This document shows positions 12,153 through 25,300 of a stretch of DNA of 64,000 nucleotides, piece after piece. The position numbers and the translations under genes are program-made. The DNA comes from Mercurialis annua. Lineage: Eukaryota; Streptophyta; Magnoliopsida; Malpighiales; Euphorbiaceae. Location: contig NC_065572.1 in assembly GCF_937616625.2 (NCBI RefSeq), forward strand, positions 39,149,653-39,213,652. The letters run 5' to 3'. Positions within the stretch are counted from its first letter, which is position 1, and the number at the start of each line of letters is the position of its first letter. The notes beneath the pieces are model-generated. The model worked only from the letters and a program-made list of their open reading frames with translations. It had not been told where the DNA came from and made no database searches.

Positions 12153-13723
12153 TTAGATATACACATCTCTCTTTCCAACAATCTCTCGTATGATATGATA
12201 GCGCCTTTCTATGTGTTTGGATTTTTGGTGAGACCAGGGTTCCTTTCCCTGGGCTATAGCACCATTGTTGTCACAAAAAAGAGGAACCGCCGACTCAATG
12301 GTTGGAACCACACCAAGTTCAGATGCCGCAATATACTCAGCTTCTGTAGTGGAATCCGCAGTGGTTTCTTGTTTTGAACTCTTCCAACTCACTGCTCCTC
12401 CATTACTGGTGAATACTAATCCGGATATAGACTTACGATCATCTATATCAGATTGAAAATCTGAATTGTAAAGCTGTCTATTTTTAGATCACCTCCTCCA
12501 TATTTTAAGATCATATCTTTAGTTCTTCTCAAGTACTTAAAGATACTCTTAACTATCATCCAGTGTTCTGAACCTGGATTGGATTGATATCGGCTAGTCA
12601 AACTAACCGAATTGGCAATATCTGGCCTTGTACACAACATAGCGTACATAAGACTATTAATTTTCGAAGCATATGGTATCTTTGCCATTTGATCTCTTTC
12701 CTCAAATGTCTTTGGAGACATATATTTTGAAGGGTGAATTCCATGCCTAGCGGGAATCAGCCCTCTCTTAGAATTTTCCATATTGAACTTATTCAATATC
12801 TTTTCTAAGTAGAGCCTTTGGGAGAGACCTATTATCCTCTACGATCTATCTCTATAGAGTCTTATATCAAGAATGTAAGTTGCTTCTCCAAGGTCTTTCA
12901 TTGAGAAAGTTTTGGATAACCAAAGCATTACAGAGGTTAACATACCGACATCATTTCCTATTAGTAAAATGTCATGTACATGCAAGACTAGGAACGTGAT
13001 TGCGCTCACACTAACCTTCTTGTAAACACATGGTTCATCTTTGTTTTTTATAAACTCGTAATTATTTATATCTTCATCAAAACGACGATTCCAACTTCTC
13101 GAAGCTTGCTTCAATCCATATGTCGATCGTTTCAGCTTACATACCTTGGAACCTTCTTCGGATTCAAAACCCTTAGGTGGTTCCATATAGATTTCCTCCT
13201 TAAGATATCCATTAAGGAATGCGGTCTCGACATCCATTTTCCAAACCTCATAATCTAAATGTGAAGCTATGGCAAGAAGAATCCGGATGAACTTAAGCAT
13301 GGCTATCGGCGAGCAAGTTTCTTCATAATCGACTCCTTGCCTTTGGCGAAACCCTTTCGCAACAAGCCTAGCTTTAAAAGTCTCCACTTTTCCATCAGCA
13401 CCAATTTTACTCTTGAAGATCCATTTGTTCCCTATTGGTATAATACCATCAGGTGGATCGACTAGCTCCCAAACTTAGTTACTATACATGGAATCCATTT
13501 GGGATTTCATAGCTTCAAGCCATCTAAAAGAATCTATATCACATATAGTTTCTTTATAAATAGAAGGATCAACAATTTGATCATTTTCTCCATGAATAAA
13601 CAACTCTTGAATACCATGAAGAAACCCATATCTCTCCGGTAGATAAGATACTCTACTTGATCTTCGAGGTGTTTTTGTATATTTTACTAATTCTGGTTCA
13701 CTATGGGTTTGATCAATCACCAT
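12153..13723 (-). pseudogene. Copia pol: reverse transcriptase and RNase H, broken
   Basis: Three minus-strand open pieces: 13475-13723 (linker before RT), 12839-13387 (RT) and 12443-12796 (RT end and connection), all in one frame, followed by 12153-12392 (RNase H) in another frame. Recognisable copia RT words are ARLVAKGF, DVETAFLNG and STYGLKQA. The catalytic aspartate pair that normally reads YVDD is altered to HVHD, which should abolish polymerase activity. The RNase H piece has TTEAEYIAAS, the copia signature with the catalytic glutamate, and ends with KHIERRYHIIRE. The stops between the pieces and the frame change near 12.4 kb make this a dead gene. In life it would copy the element RNA into DNA inside virus-like particles. 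Confidence 0.9.
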
Positions 13724-13908
13724 TGTATCATTTTGTTGGTATTTAGGCGACTCCTCATTTAATTCTATATTTCTTCCTTTGCCTCCTTCTTAAATAAATT
13801 GTTTTCAAGAAAGACTGCATCCCGAGTAACAACAATTGTTTGTTCGGATGGAATATAGAAATAATATCCTAAACTGTCTTTAGGATAACCAACGAATCTT
13901 CCCATGAT

Positions 13909-15050
13909 TTATCTTGATTCCAACTTATCGGTTATCAAATTTTTGATATATGCCGAACATCCCCAAATCTTAATATGCTCAAGACTTGGTTCCTTACCAT
14001 ACCATATCACATAATGTATTCTCAGAGCGGATTTAGTTGTTATTCGATTTAGAATATAATTTGCGCGAAGAAGTGTATGACCCCATAATGAAATGGGTAA
14101 ATCAGTATAGCTCCTCATTGATCGTACCATGTCTAACAATGTACGATTCCTCCGTTCCGATACACCATTCAATTGTGGTGTTCCCGGAGGAGTCAGTTGA
14201 GAAATAATACCGCATTCTTTTGAGAATGTACCAAATTCCGTACTCAAGTATTCACCTCCTCGATCAGATTGTAGGATTTTAATACTTTTTCCAATTTAAT
14301 TTTCTACTTCAGTTTTGAAGTCTTTAAATTTTTCAAAAGCGTCACTCTTGTTCTTCATAAGAACAACATACCCATACCGTGATAAATCATCGGTGAAGGT
14401 AATAAAGTACAAATTATCATCTCGTGCCATTTCTTTAAATGGACCACATACATCACTATGTATTATTTCCAAAACATATTTGGCTCTAACACTTTGTCCC
14501 ACAAAGGGTGATCGGGTCATCTTGCCTTTAAGACATTACTCACAAGTTGAAATTGATGCGGAATCAAGATTTCTCAAGATTCCCATTGTATCCAACTTGT
14601 TAAGTCTATCTTCCACAATATGTCCTAATCGTAAGTGCCATAATTATTTCGAGGTTTGATCACTTATGATATTTATTTTGGAAACATTATTTGTATTGCT
14701 AACATCTTCATTTATATAATAAAGACCGTTTTGTACATAATCATAACCAATGATTTTATTATTATAGATAATTTTACAAACATCATTTGTAAATAGGAAA
14801 TCATACCCTAATCTTGTCATACAAGAAATGGACATGATATTTCTATAAGCGTTTGGTAAGTACAAAGCATTGTTCAAATACAAAACATGTTTATACAACA
14901 AAATAGAAGATGATCATATAGCTTTAGCCGCAACGCTTGTGTTATTTCGAAGCTTCAAAATCACTTCGTCCTTGTCCAGCTTCCTCTCATTTGCTAGATC
15001 CTGTAAGGATGAACAAATGTGAGAACTAGCTCTGGTATCTAATACCGAAG
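13909..15050 (-). pseudogene. Copia pol: protease and integrase, broken
   Basis: The protease active site reads DTRAS where DTGAS or DSGAS is usual (within 14914-15396, near 15050). Downstream are the end of protease (14644-14901), the GAG-pre-integrase zinc region with an in-frame stop near 14535, the first integrase aspartates (HSDVCGP and TFTDDLSRYGYV in 14296-14520) and the glutamate region GVSERRNRTLLDMVR (13909-14247). All pieces share one frame, and a shift near 13.8 kb leads to the RT frame. The order integrase before RT is diagnostic of Ty1/copia. Confidence 0.88.
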
Positions 15051-15920
15051 CTTTGGACGAGCTATCGTTATTGGGATTAAAATAACAAGAAATTGACACA
15101 CCCTCACCGAGATTTTCATTATTCTTGTTCTTGCCCTTAGATTCCAAATACTTGGGGCAATTTCGTTTCCAATGTCCCTTGCCTTCACAAAAGAAACACT
15201 TTCCTTTGTTCTCCGAGGTGCCCTTCTTTTTCGCAATGGCCTTTTGGGCCTTCAAAACATTCTTCTTAGTTTTCTTCTTCTTAGTCTTACTAGAAGAAGA
15301 AACCACAAGAGAAACTTCCTTTCCCTTAACATTATTCTTTTCAACAGTTATCAACATGTTTGATAACTCGGCAAGTGTACATTCTATCCGATTCATATAG
15401 TAATTCGTGATGAAATTACCATATGATTCTGGAAGGGATTGAAGGATTATATCTGTTTAGAGATTGAAGTCCATGATGAAGTCTAGACCTTCTAGCCGTT
15501 CGATACATCGAATCATCAGGTTCAAATGTTCTCCAACATCCTTTCTCTCGGAGTGCTTCGCCCGAAATAATTGCTTAGATATCTCATATCTAGCAAAACG
15601 AATTGATTTTCCATACAACTCTTGTAAGTGAAACAATATTTCGTGAGCTCCCGGATATTTTTGTGTTTCTTTTTCATCTCGTTACTAATAGATTCCAACA
15701 TATAGCACTTGGCTTGTTCGTCGTCTAACTTCCACTTGCGCAATACCTCATGTTACTCGGGAGGTGCCTCAATCGGCAATGGTCCCGGAACATTTGTCTC
15801 AAGAACATATGCTATGTGTTCACTTGCAAGATCTATTTTGAGATTTCTTAACCAATAAACAAAGTTAGGACCCACTAAGCGATTATTGTCGAGAATGCTA
15901 CTTAACGGATTCGATTTCAT
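15051..15920 (-). pseudogene. Copia gag, broken
   Basis: The start ATG is at 15920-15918 (MKSNPLSSIL), the first methionine after the leader. The frame is stopped at 15755-15753 (TAA), continues in frame as 15522-15743 (typical copia gag helix region, KWKLDDEQAKCYM), then changes frame to 14914-15396, which holds a lysine-rich stretch and one CCHC zinc knuckle, CFFCEGKGHWKRNCP. The zinc knuckle would bind element RNA for packaging. One in-frame stop and one frameshift separate the parts. Confidence 0.85.
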
Positions 15921-16977
15921 CTTATCTAATCAACCTATAGATAGCAAAGATCTCTAATTAGTATTATTGTCTTTATCAAAATGGCCTCCCACTATGTTTT
16001 TCGAATCCTACACTTCCAAAATAGGAAAGGTAGATCTTTGTTGGAAAAGAATTCAATTGGGTGATTGAATTCTTAGTCATTGATCTTTCCCTCAAGTACA
16101 CCTAATTTCCGTTATTGGGATCACAATGCACTACAAGTGAACAACAATTGTTCATCATATCTCATATGAGGTTTCAATCATTTTCAGCTCCTAATGTTTT
16201 CACTCTCAGATACCCATTGTCGTTATTGGGTTTTGCAATAGTTAAGTTTAACCCATTGAATCAACTAAGATGTATCAATTTAAATAATACATGACTCAGG
16301 TACGCCTAATTACCGTTATTGCCGTGTACTATATTGATACACCCGTAACATATCATGCTTAATAATAAACTCAACAACGGCCTCTTGACGATATCATATC
16401 ACCCCTATGTATCTATAGACGAAAAGATGATAACTCAAAGTGTGTTAGTTTATTACTCCAATGGAGAGCGATTGATAAATCAATTTAATGATTAATCAAT
16501 ATAAACTTACTCTTTTATCTTTCAGGAAGATATCTTAGGGTTTTAAGTTCTTCCGGTTTACATTTTAGCATGCATCTCATACATATTAAAGCTGAAATGA
16601 ATCATGCAATCACACATGTATGATCATGGACTTCCTAGGTCTCATTCTTTAGCCACAAAAGAATGAGCAAACTATTACTTGTTCCGCATGTTTTGTTGAT
16701 GACAACATAATGCACAAGCGAGTCACATATTGTTTTAAATAATCACATTAGAAAAATTCCCACGATAAATTGGAGGGTCACGAGGGGACAACTTAAGTAC
16801 CAATCTCCTAGACAGAATTAAATCAAAGATATTAAGGTCACAATAGCGTTTGCTCGTTTTTGAAAACAAGACCTAAACCCCTGGAATTATAAATTACATG
16901 CCTAATAATAATTTCTAAGTCCATGATTATTAATACAAGAATTCAATCGTAAAGCTTTAATACTTGATGATACGGTG
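15921..16977 (-). other. Untranslated leader of the copia element
   Basis: About 1.06 kb between primer site and gag start. No open frame with recognisable product. It contains scattered copies of a word like CCGTTATTGGG (near 16110, 16220, 16310) at about 100-bp spacing, which may be a weak leader repeat. Confidence 0.6.
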
Positions 16978-16989
16978 GCTCTGATACCA
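16978..16989 (-). promoter_or_regulatory. Primer-binding site of the copia element
   Basis: The minus strand reads TGGTATCAGAGC, starting one base after the LTR end (16991). Same initiator tRNA-Met class as the gypsy elements in the window. Confidence 0.92.
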
Positions 16990-17420
16990 TTATTGGTGCA
17001 GCGGTGCGCGAGGGTCCGGATCATATATTTCAATTCAAAATCGGAATTCCAACAATCCAGATCCAGAAATTGATCATATCAATAATAAATGGATCGTCGT
17101 ATCATCTAGTAATTAAAGCACACATCTAGAAATCGTAAGAAGAATACCTATGTCGATTCGGCAACGTTTCTTGTAGTCCCGATAGTACTGCGACCTCAAG
17201 CTCGTCCACACGAATATGCGTCCAATTGAATCATCGCCTTGAAGTAATACGCAAGAGTTCCTCTTGCCGAGCAACCCTAAGCTCAAACTCTCGCCTCTAT
17301 TACGTCTTTGCTCTAATGTATGTAAAAACTTTCTCCAACTTTTTTAAGATTTATGACTACTTGAACTCCTTCAAATATGCTCTCTTACGTGTGGTGTGTA
17401 TAGGATGAGAAAATGCAACC

Positions 17421-17431
17421 TCTATTTATAG
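17421..17431 (-). promoter_or_regulatory. TATA box of the copia 5' LTR
   Basis: The minus strand reads CTATAAATAGA, a strong match to the plant TATA consensus, with the repeat cluster 17464-17735 directly upstream. Transcription would run toward lower coordinates. Confidence 0.7.
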
Positions 17432-17463
17432 GCAAGAGTTTGTAGGAAATTCTGACACCTCAT

Positions 17464-17735
17464 ATGCTAGGTGTCACACAACAAGCAAAGGTGTTGCCAC
17501 CATTCCACACCTAACATGCTAGGTGTCACACACCAAGCATAGGTGTTGCCACCATTTGACACATCACATGCTAGGTGTCACACATCAAGCATAGGTGTTG
17601 CCACCTTCTGACACGTCAGATGCTAGGTGTCACATACAGAGACATACATGACATCATCACATGACATCATCGCATGACATCATCGTGACATCATCACATG
17701 ACATCATAGTGACATCGTCACATGACATCATCACA
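17464..17735 (-). repeat. 52-bp U3 repeats and ATGACATCA cluster upstream of the TATA box
   Basis: Four direct copies start at 17464, 17516, 17568 and 17620, exactly 52 bp apart, each with ATGCTAGGTGTCACA; the first three also carry GGTGTTGCCACC. They are followed by seven or so copies of a 13-15 bp word CATGACATCATC. TGACATCA resembles bZIP target sites. Tandem U3 repeats act as stress-responsive enhancers in known plant copia elements such as Tnt1 and Tto1; a similar role here is inference from position. Confidence 0.8.
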
Positions 17736-20434
17736 TTAACTTGGATAAAATACAATAAAGGTGCCTACTAATTTATAACTCTTACAAATTTGTTCCTAAT
17801 TTACACTTGTTTTTCATCTTAAATTAATTTCCGAGATATGCTAGTATCTATATGAAATCGATCTATCCTAAACTCAATCGGTTGCACACCTATTATGTGT
17901 GACTAACTAGGTTCACATCTATATGGCAACGAGAGTCATAAGAAACGCCTTTCTTATATTAAATAATTAAACCCCATTAATTATATATTCTCGCAGATCG
18001 TGAGTGACGTCTGGCAACATATCACGACCCCCAAATAGATATGAATGTTTCGATGCATTCTTTATGAACTAATGTTCATAATTACCGTACACTCAAAATT
18101 CCCTTCATCTAAGATTCTGATCTCGACCAGTGTCACGGTTTAGTCAAACACTATTTGTCTTGTTCATATGACCTAATCTCAATTCTTATTCTTGATAAAT
18201 ATGACTTCCACTAGAAACAATTTTCAAAGTAAGTCATATTTACCTGCGCAGGTTTTATCATCCATCAAGAACAATTCGAGTAGCATAAAATCTTTTCTCC
18301 GTTCATCTGGAGTGATAAATCCTCTCTTGGTTAAACTCCTATCTCCGTGTACAACTAACTAAAGCCAACACATCCCGCGACCCTAGCTTATGAAAGATCT
18401 AGGGATAAGGAGTATCAAACTCTAATCACCTATATACAAGATAGTGTCACCGCAAGTCAACAGACATATGTACAATTATGAACTAGATGACATTAAATTG
18501 ACTTTGATGAAATACCATGTATAAGTCATCTAGCGTCAATTGTTCGACTCACTCAAACCCTTTGAGTGTCCATATGTTTATTCTGAGCCTCATCAAGTAG
18601 TATGAGACTCACTGCTTCCTATAATTAGTAACTCTTTACTAATCAGGAGAATAAACAGAGGTGACGATCTTTTCGTGATAATGCGATGCCCTTATTCGTA
18701 GGACCCTATCGATCATGAACGTTTATTTAGATCACTTGTATAATAGAATCTATCACTCATATTCTTAACACCTTAAGAATATATTTTCTATCACAATGTG
18801 ATAAGGACAATATTCAATAAATAAACGCTTAGTTGATGAGACACTTAGTTCAAATAAAACATATTAATCATTGCCATTGGGATTTGTTTATACAAGTATA
18901 CTTAAAAAATAGCCCTAGGGCACATACTACTAACAACAAATCCAAACATTTCACATTTTTAGCGATTTAAGCCAAACGTTTACAAACGTTACGAAATAAA
19001 AAACGTTATGAAATAAATCCAAACGTTTGACATTTTTAGCGATATAAGCCAAACGTTTAAAAACGTTACGAAACCAAAAACGTTACAAAAAAATCCAAAC
19101 GTTTCCCCCTTTTTGCGATAAAAGCCAAATTTTTAAAACGTTACAAAACAAATCCAAACGTTTAAAACGTCACGAGACAAATCCAAACGTTTTACCTTTT
19201 TAGCAATTGAAGCAAAACATTTACAAACGTTGCAAAACAAATCCAAACGTTTTACCTTTTTAGCGATTTAAGCCAAACGTTTACAAACTGTACAAAACAA
19301 AACCAAACTTTTTAAACGTTACGAAACAAATCAAAACGTTTCACCTTTTTAGCGAATTAAGCGAAACGTTTACAAACGTTACGAAACAAATCAAGACGTT
19401 TCCCATTTTTAGCGATTTAAGTCAAACGTTAACAAACGTTACAAAATAAATCCAAACGTTTCACCTTTTTAACGATTGTAGCCAAACGTTAACAAACGTT
19501 ACGAAACAAAACCAAACGTTTCACCATTTTAGCGATTAAAGCCAAACATTTATAAATGTTACAAGATCAATTAAAACGTTTAAAACGTTCATAACAAATC
19601 CAAACGTTTTCCCTTTTTAGGGATTGAAGCAAAACGTTTACAAACGTTACAAAATAAATCTAAATGCTTCACCATTTTAGCAATTTAAGCCAAACGTTTA
19701 CAAACGTTACGAAATAAATCCAAACATTTCCCCTTTTAGCGATTAAAGACAAACGTTTACAAATTTTACGAAACAAAACATAGCGTTTCACCTTTTTAGA
19801 AATTTAAGCCAAACGTTTACAAACCTTGCGAAACAAATCCAAACGTTTCACCATTTTAGCGATTTTAGCCAAACGTTTACAAACATTACGAAACAAATCC
19901 AAACGTTTCACCTTTTTAGCCATTTAAGCCAAATATTTAAAACGTTACGAAACCAATCCAAACGTTTACAAACGTTACAAAACAAAACCAAACATTTCAC
20001 CTTTTTAGCGATTTAATCAAAACATTTAAAATGTTACGAAATAAATCCAGACGTTTCACCTTTTTAGCGATTTAAGCCAATCGTTTATAAACGTTATAAA
20101 CAAATCCAAACGTTTTACCTTTTTAGCAATTTAAGATAAACATTTAAAACGTTACGAAACCAATCCAAATTTTTGTAACGTTATGAAACAAATCCAAACT
20201 TATAAAACGTTATGAAACAAATCCAAACGTTTCACCTTTTTAGCGATTGAAGCTAAACGTTTATAAACATTACAAAAGAAATCCAAGAGTTTCACCTTTT
20301 TTGCTATTTAAGCCAAACGTTTACAAACGTTACGAAACAAATCCAAACGTTTAAAACATTACGAAACAAATCCAAACGTTTCACTTTTTTAGCGATTTAA
20401 GCCAAACGTTTACAAACGTTACGAAACAAATCCA

Positions 20435-22398
20435 AATGTTTCCTATTTTTATCAATTTTAGCCAAACGTTTGCAAATGTTACGAAACAAATCCAAACGTT
20501 TCACCTTTTGAACGATTCAAGCCAAATGTTTACAAAGGTTACGAAACAAAACCAAATGTTTCCCCTTTTTAGCGATTTAAGCCAAACGTTTACAAACGTT
20601 ACAAGACCAATCCAAACGTTTAAAACGTTCATAACAAATCCAAAACGTTTCCCCTTTTTAGCGATTGAAGTCAAACGTTTACAACTTTACAAAACAAATC
20701 CAAACGTTTCACTTGTTTCGCGATTTAATCCAAACATTTTACAAACGTTACGAAACAAATTAGAACATTTCCTGTTTTTAGCAATTTAAGCCAACTGTTT
20801 ACAAACGTTACGAAACAAATCCAAACATTTCACCTTTTTAGCGATTGAAGTCAAACATTTACAAAGTTTACGAAACAAAACCAAACGTTTCACCTTTTTA
20901 GCGAATTAAGCCAAACGTTTACAAACGTTACGAAACAAATCCAAACGTTTCACCTTTTTAGCTATTTAAGCCAAACGTTTAAAATGTTACTAAACCAATC
21001 CAAACCTTTACAAACGTTACGAAACAAAAACAAACATTTCACCTTTTTAGCGATTTAAGCCTAACGTTTAAAACGTTACAAAACAAATCCAAACGTTTCA
21101 CGTTTTTAGCGATTTAAACCAAATGTTTACACACGTTATGAAACAAATCCAAACATTTTACCTTTTCAGCAATTTAAGCCAAATATTTAAAACGTTACGA
21201 AGCCAATCCAAACGTTTATAACGTTACGAAACAAATCCAAACGTTTAAAACGTTGGGAAACAAATCCAAATGTTTCACCTTTTTATATATTTAAGCCAAA
21301 TGTTTAAAATGTTACGAAACCAATCCCAATGTTTAAAACGTTACGAAACAAATCCAAACGTTTCACCTTTTTAGCGAATTAAGCAAAACGTTTACAAACA
21401 TTACAAAATATATCCAAACGTTTCCTATTTTTATCAATTTTACCCAAACGTTTGCAAATGTTACGAAACAAATCCAAACGTTTCACCTTTTGAACGATTG
21501 AAACCAAACGTTTACAAAGGTTACGAAACAAAACCAAATGTTTCCCCTTTTTAGCGATTTAAGCCAAACGTTTACAAACGTTACAAGATGAATCCAAACG
21601 TGTAAAACTTTCATAACAAATCCAAAACGTTTCCCCTTTTTAGCGGTTGAAGCCAAACGTTAACAACTTTACAAAACAAATCCAAACGTTTCACTTGTTT
21701 CGCGATTTAATCCAAACATTTTACAAACGTTACGAAACAAATTAGAACATTTCCTGTTTTTAGCAATTTAAGCCAACTGTTTACAAACGTTACGAAACAA
21801 ATCCAAACATTTCACCTTTTTAGCGATTGAAGTCAAACATTTACAAAGTTTTCGAAACAAAACCAAACGTTTCACCTTTTTAGCGAATTAAGCCAAACGT
21901 TTACAAACGTTACGAAACAAATCCAAACGTTTCACCTTTTTAGCTATTTAAGCCAAACGTTTAAAATGTTACTAAACCAATCCAAACGTTTACAAATGTT
22001 ACGAAACAAAAACATACGTTTCACCTTTTTAGCGATTTAAGCCTAACGTTTAAAACGTTACAAAACAAATCCAAACGTTTCACGTTTTTAGCGATTTAAA
22101 CCAACTGTTTACACACGTTATGAAACAAATCCAAACATTTTACCTTTTCAGTAATTTAAGCCAAATATTTAAAACTTTACGAAGCCAATCCAAACATTTA
22201 TAACGTTATGAAATAAATCCAAACGTTTAAAACGTTGGGAAACAAATCCAAATGTTTCACCTTTTTATATATTTAAGCCAAATGTTTAGAATGTTACGAA
22301 ACCAATCCAAATGTTTAAAACGTTACGAAACAAATCCAAACGTTTCACCTTTTTAGCGAATTAAGCAAAACGTTTACAAACATTACAAAACAAATCCA
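20435..22398 (+). repeat. Tandem duplication of a 982-bp block of satellite
   Basis: Three landmarks recur at exactly 982 bp: TCCTATTTTTATCAATTTTA (20441 and 21423), ACTTGTTTCGCGATTTAATC (20711 and 21693) and CGTTGGGAAAC (21251 and 22233). The copies are close but not identical, so this duplication is older than the 5593-bp one. Sequence before 20435 and after 22398 does not continue the match, giving approximate limits of 20435-21416 and 21417-22398. Confidence 0.8.
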
Positions 22399-22399
22399 A

Positions 22400-25300
22400 A
22401 CGTTTTACCTTTCTAGCGATTTAAGCCAAACATTTACAGACGATATGAAACAAATTCAAACGTTTAAAACGTTACGAAACAAATGCAAACGTTTCACCTT
22501 TTTAGCGATTTAAGCCAAACATTTATAAATGTTATAAAACAAATCCAAACGTTTACCATTTTTAGCTATTTAAGCCAAATATTTACAAACGTTACGAAAC
22601 AAATCCCGACGTTTCCCCTTTTTAACGATTGAAGCCAAACGTTTACGAACGCTAAGAAACAGAACCAAATGTTTTACCTTTTTAGCGATTTAAGCCAAAC
22701 GTTTACAAACGTCACAAAACCAATCGAAACGTTTAAAACGTTCATAACAAATCCAAACGTTTCCTTTTTTTAGCGATTGAAGCCAAACGTTTACAAACGT
22801 TACAAAAAAAATCCAAACGTTTCACCTTTTTAGCGATTTAAGCCGTACATTATTAAACGTTACGAAACAAATCCAAATGTTTCCCCTTTTTAGCAATTTA
22901 AGCCAAACGTTTACAAACGTTACGAAATAAATCCAAATGTTTCACCTTTTCAGCGATTGAAGCCAAACGTTTACAAAGGTTACGAAAGAAAACCAAATGT
23001 TTCACTTTTTTAGCAATTTAAGCCAAACATTTACAAACGTTACGAAACAAATCCAAACGTTTCACCTTTTTAGCGAATCCAAATGTTTTACCTTTTTTAA
23101 CGATTATAAACTGTGCAAAACAAATCCAAACTTTTTAAACATCACGAAACAAATCAAAACGTTTCACCTTTTTAGCGAATAAAGGGAAACGTTTACAAAC
23201 GTTACGAAACAAATCAAAACGTTTCCCATTTTTAGCGATTTAAGCCAAACGTTTAGAAACGTTACAAAATAAATCCAAACGTTTCCTCTTTTTAACGATT
23301 GTAGCCAAACGTTTACAAACATTACGAAACAAAACCAAACATTTCACCATTTTAACGATTAAAGCCAAAAGTTTATAAACGTTACAAGATCAATTGAAAC
23401 GTTTAAAACGTTCATAACAAATCTAAACGTTTTCCCTTTTTAGCGATTGAAGCCAAACGTTTACAAACGTTACAAAACAAATCTAAACGTTTCCCCATTT
23501 TATCAATTTAAGCCAAACGTTTACAAACGTTACGAAACAAATCCAAATATTTCCCCTTTTTTGTAATTTAGGCCAAACGTTTACAAATGTTAAGAAAAAC
23601 ATCCAAACGTTTCACAATTTTAGCGATTGAAGTCAAACTTTTACGAATGTTACGAAACAAAACATAACGTTTCACCTTTTTAGAAATTTAAGCCAAGCGT
23701 TTACAAACCATACGAAACAAATCCAAATGTTTCACCTTTTTAGCGATTGAAGCCAAATATTTAAAACGTTGCGAAATCAATCCAAACGTTTACAAACGTT
23801 ACGAAACAAAACGAAACATTTCACCTTTTTAGCGATTCAAGCAAAACATTTAAAATGTTACGAAATAAATCCAAACGTTTCACCTTTTTAGTGATTTAAG
23901 CCAATCGTTTATAAACGTTATAAACAAATCCAAATGTTACTTTTTTAGCGATTTAAGACAAACATATAAAACGTTACGAAACCAATCCAAATGTTTGTAA
24001 CGTTAAGAAACAAATCCAAACGTATAAAACGTTAGGAAACAAATCCAAACGTTTCACCTTTTTAGCGATTGAAGCTAAACGTTTATAAACATTACAAAAG
24101 AAATCCAAGAGTTTCACCTTTTTTGCAATTTAAGCCAAACGTTTACAAACGTTACGAAGCAAATCCAAACGTTTAAAACGTTACGAAACAAATCCAAATG
24201 TTTCACTTTTTTAGCGATTTAAGCCAAACGTTTACAAACGTTACGAAACAAATCGAAACGTTTCCTATTTTTATCAATTTTAGCCAAACATTTACAAACA
24301 TTACGAAACAAATCCAAACATTTCACCTTTTGAACGATTGAAGTCAAATGTTTACAAAGGTTACGAAACAAAACCAAACGTTTCCCATTTTTAGCGATTT
24401 AAGCCAAACGTTTACAAACGTTACAAGACCAATCCAAAACGTTGCACTTGTTTAGCGATTTAAACCAAACGTTTTACAAACGTTACGAAACAATCAGAAC
24501 GTTTCCCGTTTTTAGCGATTGAAGTCAAACTTGTACAAACGTTACGAAACAAAACCAAACGTTTCACCTTTTTAGCGAATTAAGCCAAACGTTTACAAAC
24601 GTTACAAAACAAATCCAAACGTTTCACCTTTTTAGCTATTTAAGCCAAACGGTTAAAATGTTACTAAACCAATCCAAACATTTACAAACATTACGAAACA
24701 AAAACAAACGTTTCACCTTTTTAGCGATTTAAGCCTAACGTTTAAAACGTTATAAAACAAATCCAAACGTTTCACCTTTTTAGCGATTTAAGCCAAATGT
24801 ATACACACGTTATGGAACAAATCCAAACGTTTTACTTTTTCTGCAATTTAAGCCAAATATTTAAAACGTTACGAAGCCAATCGAAACGTTTATAACGTTA
24901 CGAAACAAATCCAAACTTTTAAAACGTTGGGAAACAAATCCAAATGTTTCACCTTTTTAAATATTTAAGCCAAATGTTTAAAATGTTACGAAACCAATCT
25001 AAATGTTTAAAACGTTACGAAACAAATCCAAACGTTTCACCTTTTTAGCGATTTATGCAAAACGTTTACAAACGTTACAAAACAAATCCAAACGTTTCAC
25101 CTTTCTAGCGATTTAAGCCAAACATTTACAGACGATATGAAACAAATACAAACGTTTAAAACGTTACGAAACAAATGCAAACGTTTCACCTTTTTAACGA
25201 TTTAAGCCAAACGTTTATAAACGTTACAAAAAAAATCCAAACGTTTCCCATTTATAGCTATTTAAGCCAAATGTTTACAAACGTTACGAAACAAATCCCA

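Larger units (their letters stand above)
9833..18935 (-). mobile_element. Complete, decayed Ty1/copia retrotransposon
   Basis: A 9.1-kb element with two LTRs (9833-12024 and 16991-18935), primer site (16978-16989), polypurine tract (12025-12036) and copia order gag, protease, integrase, reverse transcriptase, RNase H on the minus strand. A perfect 5-bp target duplication ACAAA lies at 9828-9832 and 18936-18940. The coding region has many stops and at least three frame changes, so it is not autonomous today. LTRs of about 2 kb and the initiator-Met primer site fit several plant copia lineages; I do not assign the clade firmly. It is inserted in the satellite exactly where orientation changes from minus to plus. 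Confidence 0.92.
16991..18935 (-). mobile_element. 5' LTR of the copia element
   Basis: A 1945-bp LTR, TGTTAGTAGTATG to GCACCAATA on the minus strand, collinear with the LTR at 9833-12024 apart from repeat copy number, the 389-bp insert and many substitutions. It holds the intact promoter (TATA at 17421-17431) with a repeat cluster immediately upstream. Confidence 0.9.
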
